A stretch of DNA of 6,124 nucleotides from Mycobacterium sp. (GTDB lineage Bacteria > Actinomycetota > Actinomycetes > Mycobacteriales > Mycobacteriaceae). Every line of letters begins with the position of its first letter. Position 1 is the stretch's first letter. The notes below the pieces were generated by a model, which had not been told where the DNA came from, did not search any database, and saw nothing but the letters and a program-made list of their open reading frames with translations. Shown here piece by piece: positions 5,601 to 6,124 of the stretch. Location of the stretch: assembly GCA_028706695.1 (NCBI GenBank), contig JAQTVU010000163.1:1-6124 (forward strand), read 5' to 3'. The position numbers and the translations under genes were made by a program.

Positions 5601-6124
5601 CGCGGTGGCGGCTTCGGCCCTCATCTCGCCCGAACCGGCCGCCGTGCTGGGGGCGCTGGACCGATACGCCGCCACCATCACCGGCGCCCGGTGCGCGACG
5701 GTGGCCTATGCGCTCGTCGACAAGGCGGCACCCGACGCCGACGACGCCACCATCAGCTATAGCTGCGCCGGACACCCATCCCCGTTGCGGGTGCGGCCCG
5801 ACCGACCGCCGGTGTTCCTGGAATCCGGCCGGCGTCCCCCGGTGGCCGTCCGCGAGGACGGCGTGGACGACGGCCCGCCGGATGACACCGCGACGGCAGA
5901 CCTGCCGGCGGGGAGCCTGATCTTGCTCTACACCGACGGACTCGTCGAGCGGCCCGGCGAGCCGCTCGACGACGGGTTGGCCCGGCTGAAGTCGGTGGCC
6001 GCCGACTGCGCCGACCTCCCGGTCGAGTCGTTTTGCAACGAGCTGCTGCACCGGATGACCCCGCCGGCCGGCTACCGTGACGACGTCGTGCTGCTGGCCC
6101 TGCGCCCAAGCCACACCGCCGAGC
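2659..6124 (+). CDS. Hybrid sensor histidine kinase / response regulator fused to a PP2C (SpoIIE) phosphatase, 3' end outside window
   Basis: The frame is open for 1155 codons to the right edge. Domains in order: PAS (about 26-160, opening FDWATHPLGPPRGWP); GAF (about 172-320); HisKA (about 340-405) with phosphoacceptor His351 in SHEFRTPLT; HATPase (about 450-562) with NLLSNAVKYT (Asn466), DTGVG (493-497), FERFYRAD and GTGIGL (523-528); receiver (607-720) with Asp613/Asp614, phosphoacceptor Asp656 in DVMMPGLDG, Ser686 and Lys708; second GAF (about 745-905); PP2C/SpoIIE (about 915-1149) with metal-binding Asp945 (GGDWY), Asp964 (GDVVGHG), Asp1093 (TDGLVE) and Asp1141/1142. All key catalytic residues are present. 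No membrane segment is seen, so it should be cytosolic. The ATG overlaps the STAS stop (ATGA), implying translational coupling and a kinase-controlled phosphatase acting on that STAS protein. The window ends just after the PP2C domain; related actinobacterial proteins may end here or continue into an RsbW-like ATPase domain. Confidence 0.93.
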   Translation, partial: MSGGLPDDLAAAVILGGEMGRRFAEFDWATHPLGPPRGWPAELRSAVATTLTSRFPLALWLGTRDLFVVYNEAYIEILGDRHPGALGRPGREVWWDIWDSIGPMLAGVVATGEATWSHDLMLPMVTAGRREERYFSFTYSPLIAADGKPYGIFCPSYETTERVLGERRLHLLDAVAAAMMETRSLAEAINAAVAVCAAQPAELPFVAVYCPDTDTGRITLRGATPSVAPLLPRDLAQLTDWDTAARSRAEGRLIEDVAAAIPGVAEVLEGDCPQQALVLPLGDASTAGALVTGISPRRPLDPRYRGFCQLLADRLSSAFGSVDSYEQQRQRADALAELDRAKTAFLTNVSHEFRTPLTLLLGPLEDALADAEPGSVLAERLSAADRNARRLQRLVDALLDFSRIQAGQADAKLVCTDVGALTADIASSFTELCHRAGLDLVLNCGPALADVDPGMWETIVLNLLSNAVKYTLRGSITVEVRADSAHCLIAVRDTGVGIAAEDLDRLFERFYRADNARGRSVEGTGIGLSLVRGLVELHRGTVGIESRPDHGTTVTVRLPRSAHDDAVDRSPAVCLDEPNPYVAEATQWLAATSTPGEVAAARDSPRQRVLIADDNADMRAHLDRVLSPHWETVLVGDGKSALAAARRLRPDAIVIDVMMPGLDGFGFVAALRQDPALAATPVLMLSARAGAEAVTEGFAGGADDYLPKPFRSQELVERVASRLSAAARERDRQRREGRLRVASDLVQLDAALQAADSVGGILDAVFRSPFGSGGASAVAIGVLDGDHHVRFQYAGAIPAEMRDRYHVAALEAPLVGTDVVRSGEPTVVPDTFELPPRYHHTVQDTADSVRACVAHPLREASGRVIGVLGLLWPEPRSFQPAELDTCRRIAELASSALDRVRVVAREHRIAIDFQEHLLDLDRGSTAAVVAAAYQPGGEAMRVGGDWYSVTPLDRPDRVAISVGDVVGHGLTAAIVMSRLRAAVAASALISPEPAAVLGALDRYAATITGARCATVAYALVDKAAPDADDATISYSCAGHPSPLRVRPDRPPVFLESGRRPPVAVREDGVDDGPPDDTATADLPAGSLILLYTDGLVERPGEPLDDGLARLKSVAADCADLPVESFCNELLHRMTPPAGYRDDVVLLALRPSHTAE

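Overview
The window looks like chromosomal DNA from a high-G+C actinobacterium. The ThiC fragment reads almost word for word like the mycobacterial enzyme as I remember it, and the PAS-ANTAR protein has the same flavour, so Mycobacterium is the best guess, with a slow-growing species plausible. That is recognition from memory, not a search. There are no tRNA or rRNA genes, insertion sequences, CRISPR arrays or phage genes.

Left part (1-1272, minus strand): the first 392 codons of thiC, which makes the pyrimidine half of thiamine. The gene runs off the left edge. Directly upstream of its start is a well-formed TPP riboswitch (about 1184-1272). The aptamer's conserved 3' strand contains the likely ribosome-binding site of thiC, so thiamine diphosphate probably shuts off translation.

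Centre (1179-1458): a 280-bp divergent intergenic region. It holds the riboswitch, a pair of 10-bp direct repeats, a short inverted repeat, and a possible 17-codon leader ORF ahead of the rightward genes.

Right part (1459-6124, plus strand): three signalling genes in a row. First is a PAS-ANTAR protein, a putative sensory RNA-binding antiterminator. After a 109-bp gap holding two hairpins comes a single-domain STAS protein of the anti-sigma-factor-antagonist type. Overlapping its stop codon by four bases (ATGA) is a very large multidomain protein that fills the rest of the window and runs off the right edge. Its domains in order are PAS, GAF, HisKA, HATPase, receiver, GAF and PP2C/SpoIIE phosphatase.

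How the genes may work together (inference): the large protein could sense a signal through its PAS and GAF domains, pass phosphate from His351 to Asp656, and thereby control its own PP2C domain. That phosphatase would dephosphorylate the STAS partner, which in the standard partner-switch scheme then captures an anti-sigma factor. No anti-sigma kinase (RsbW type) is visible; it would have to be a C-terminal domain beyond the edge or encoded elsewhere. The ANTAR protein adds a possible post-transcriptional branch. No functional link between thiC and the signalling genes is evident beyond their divergent placement.
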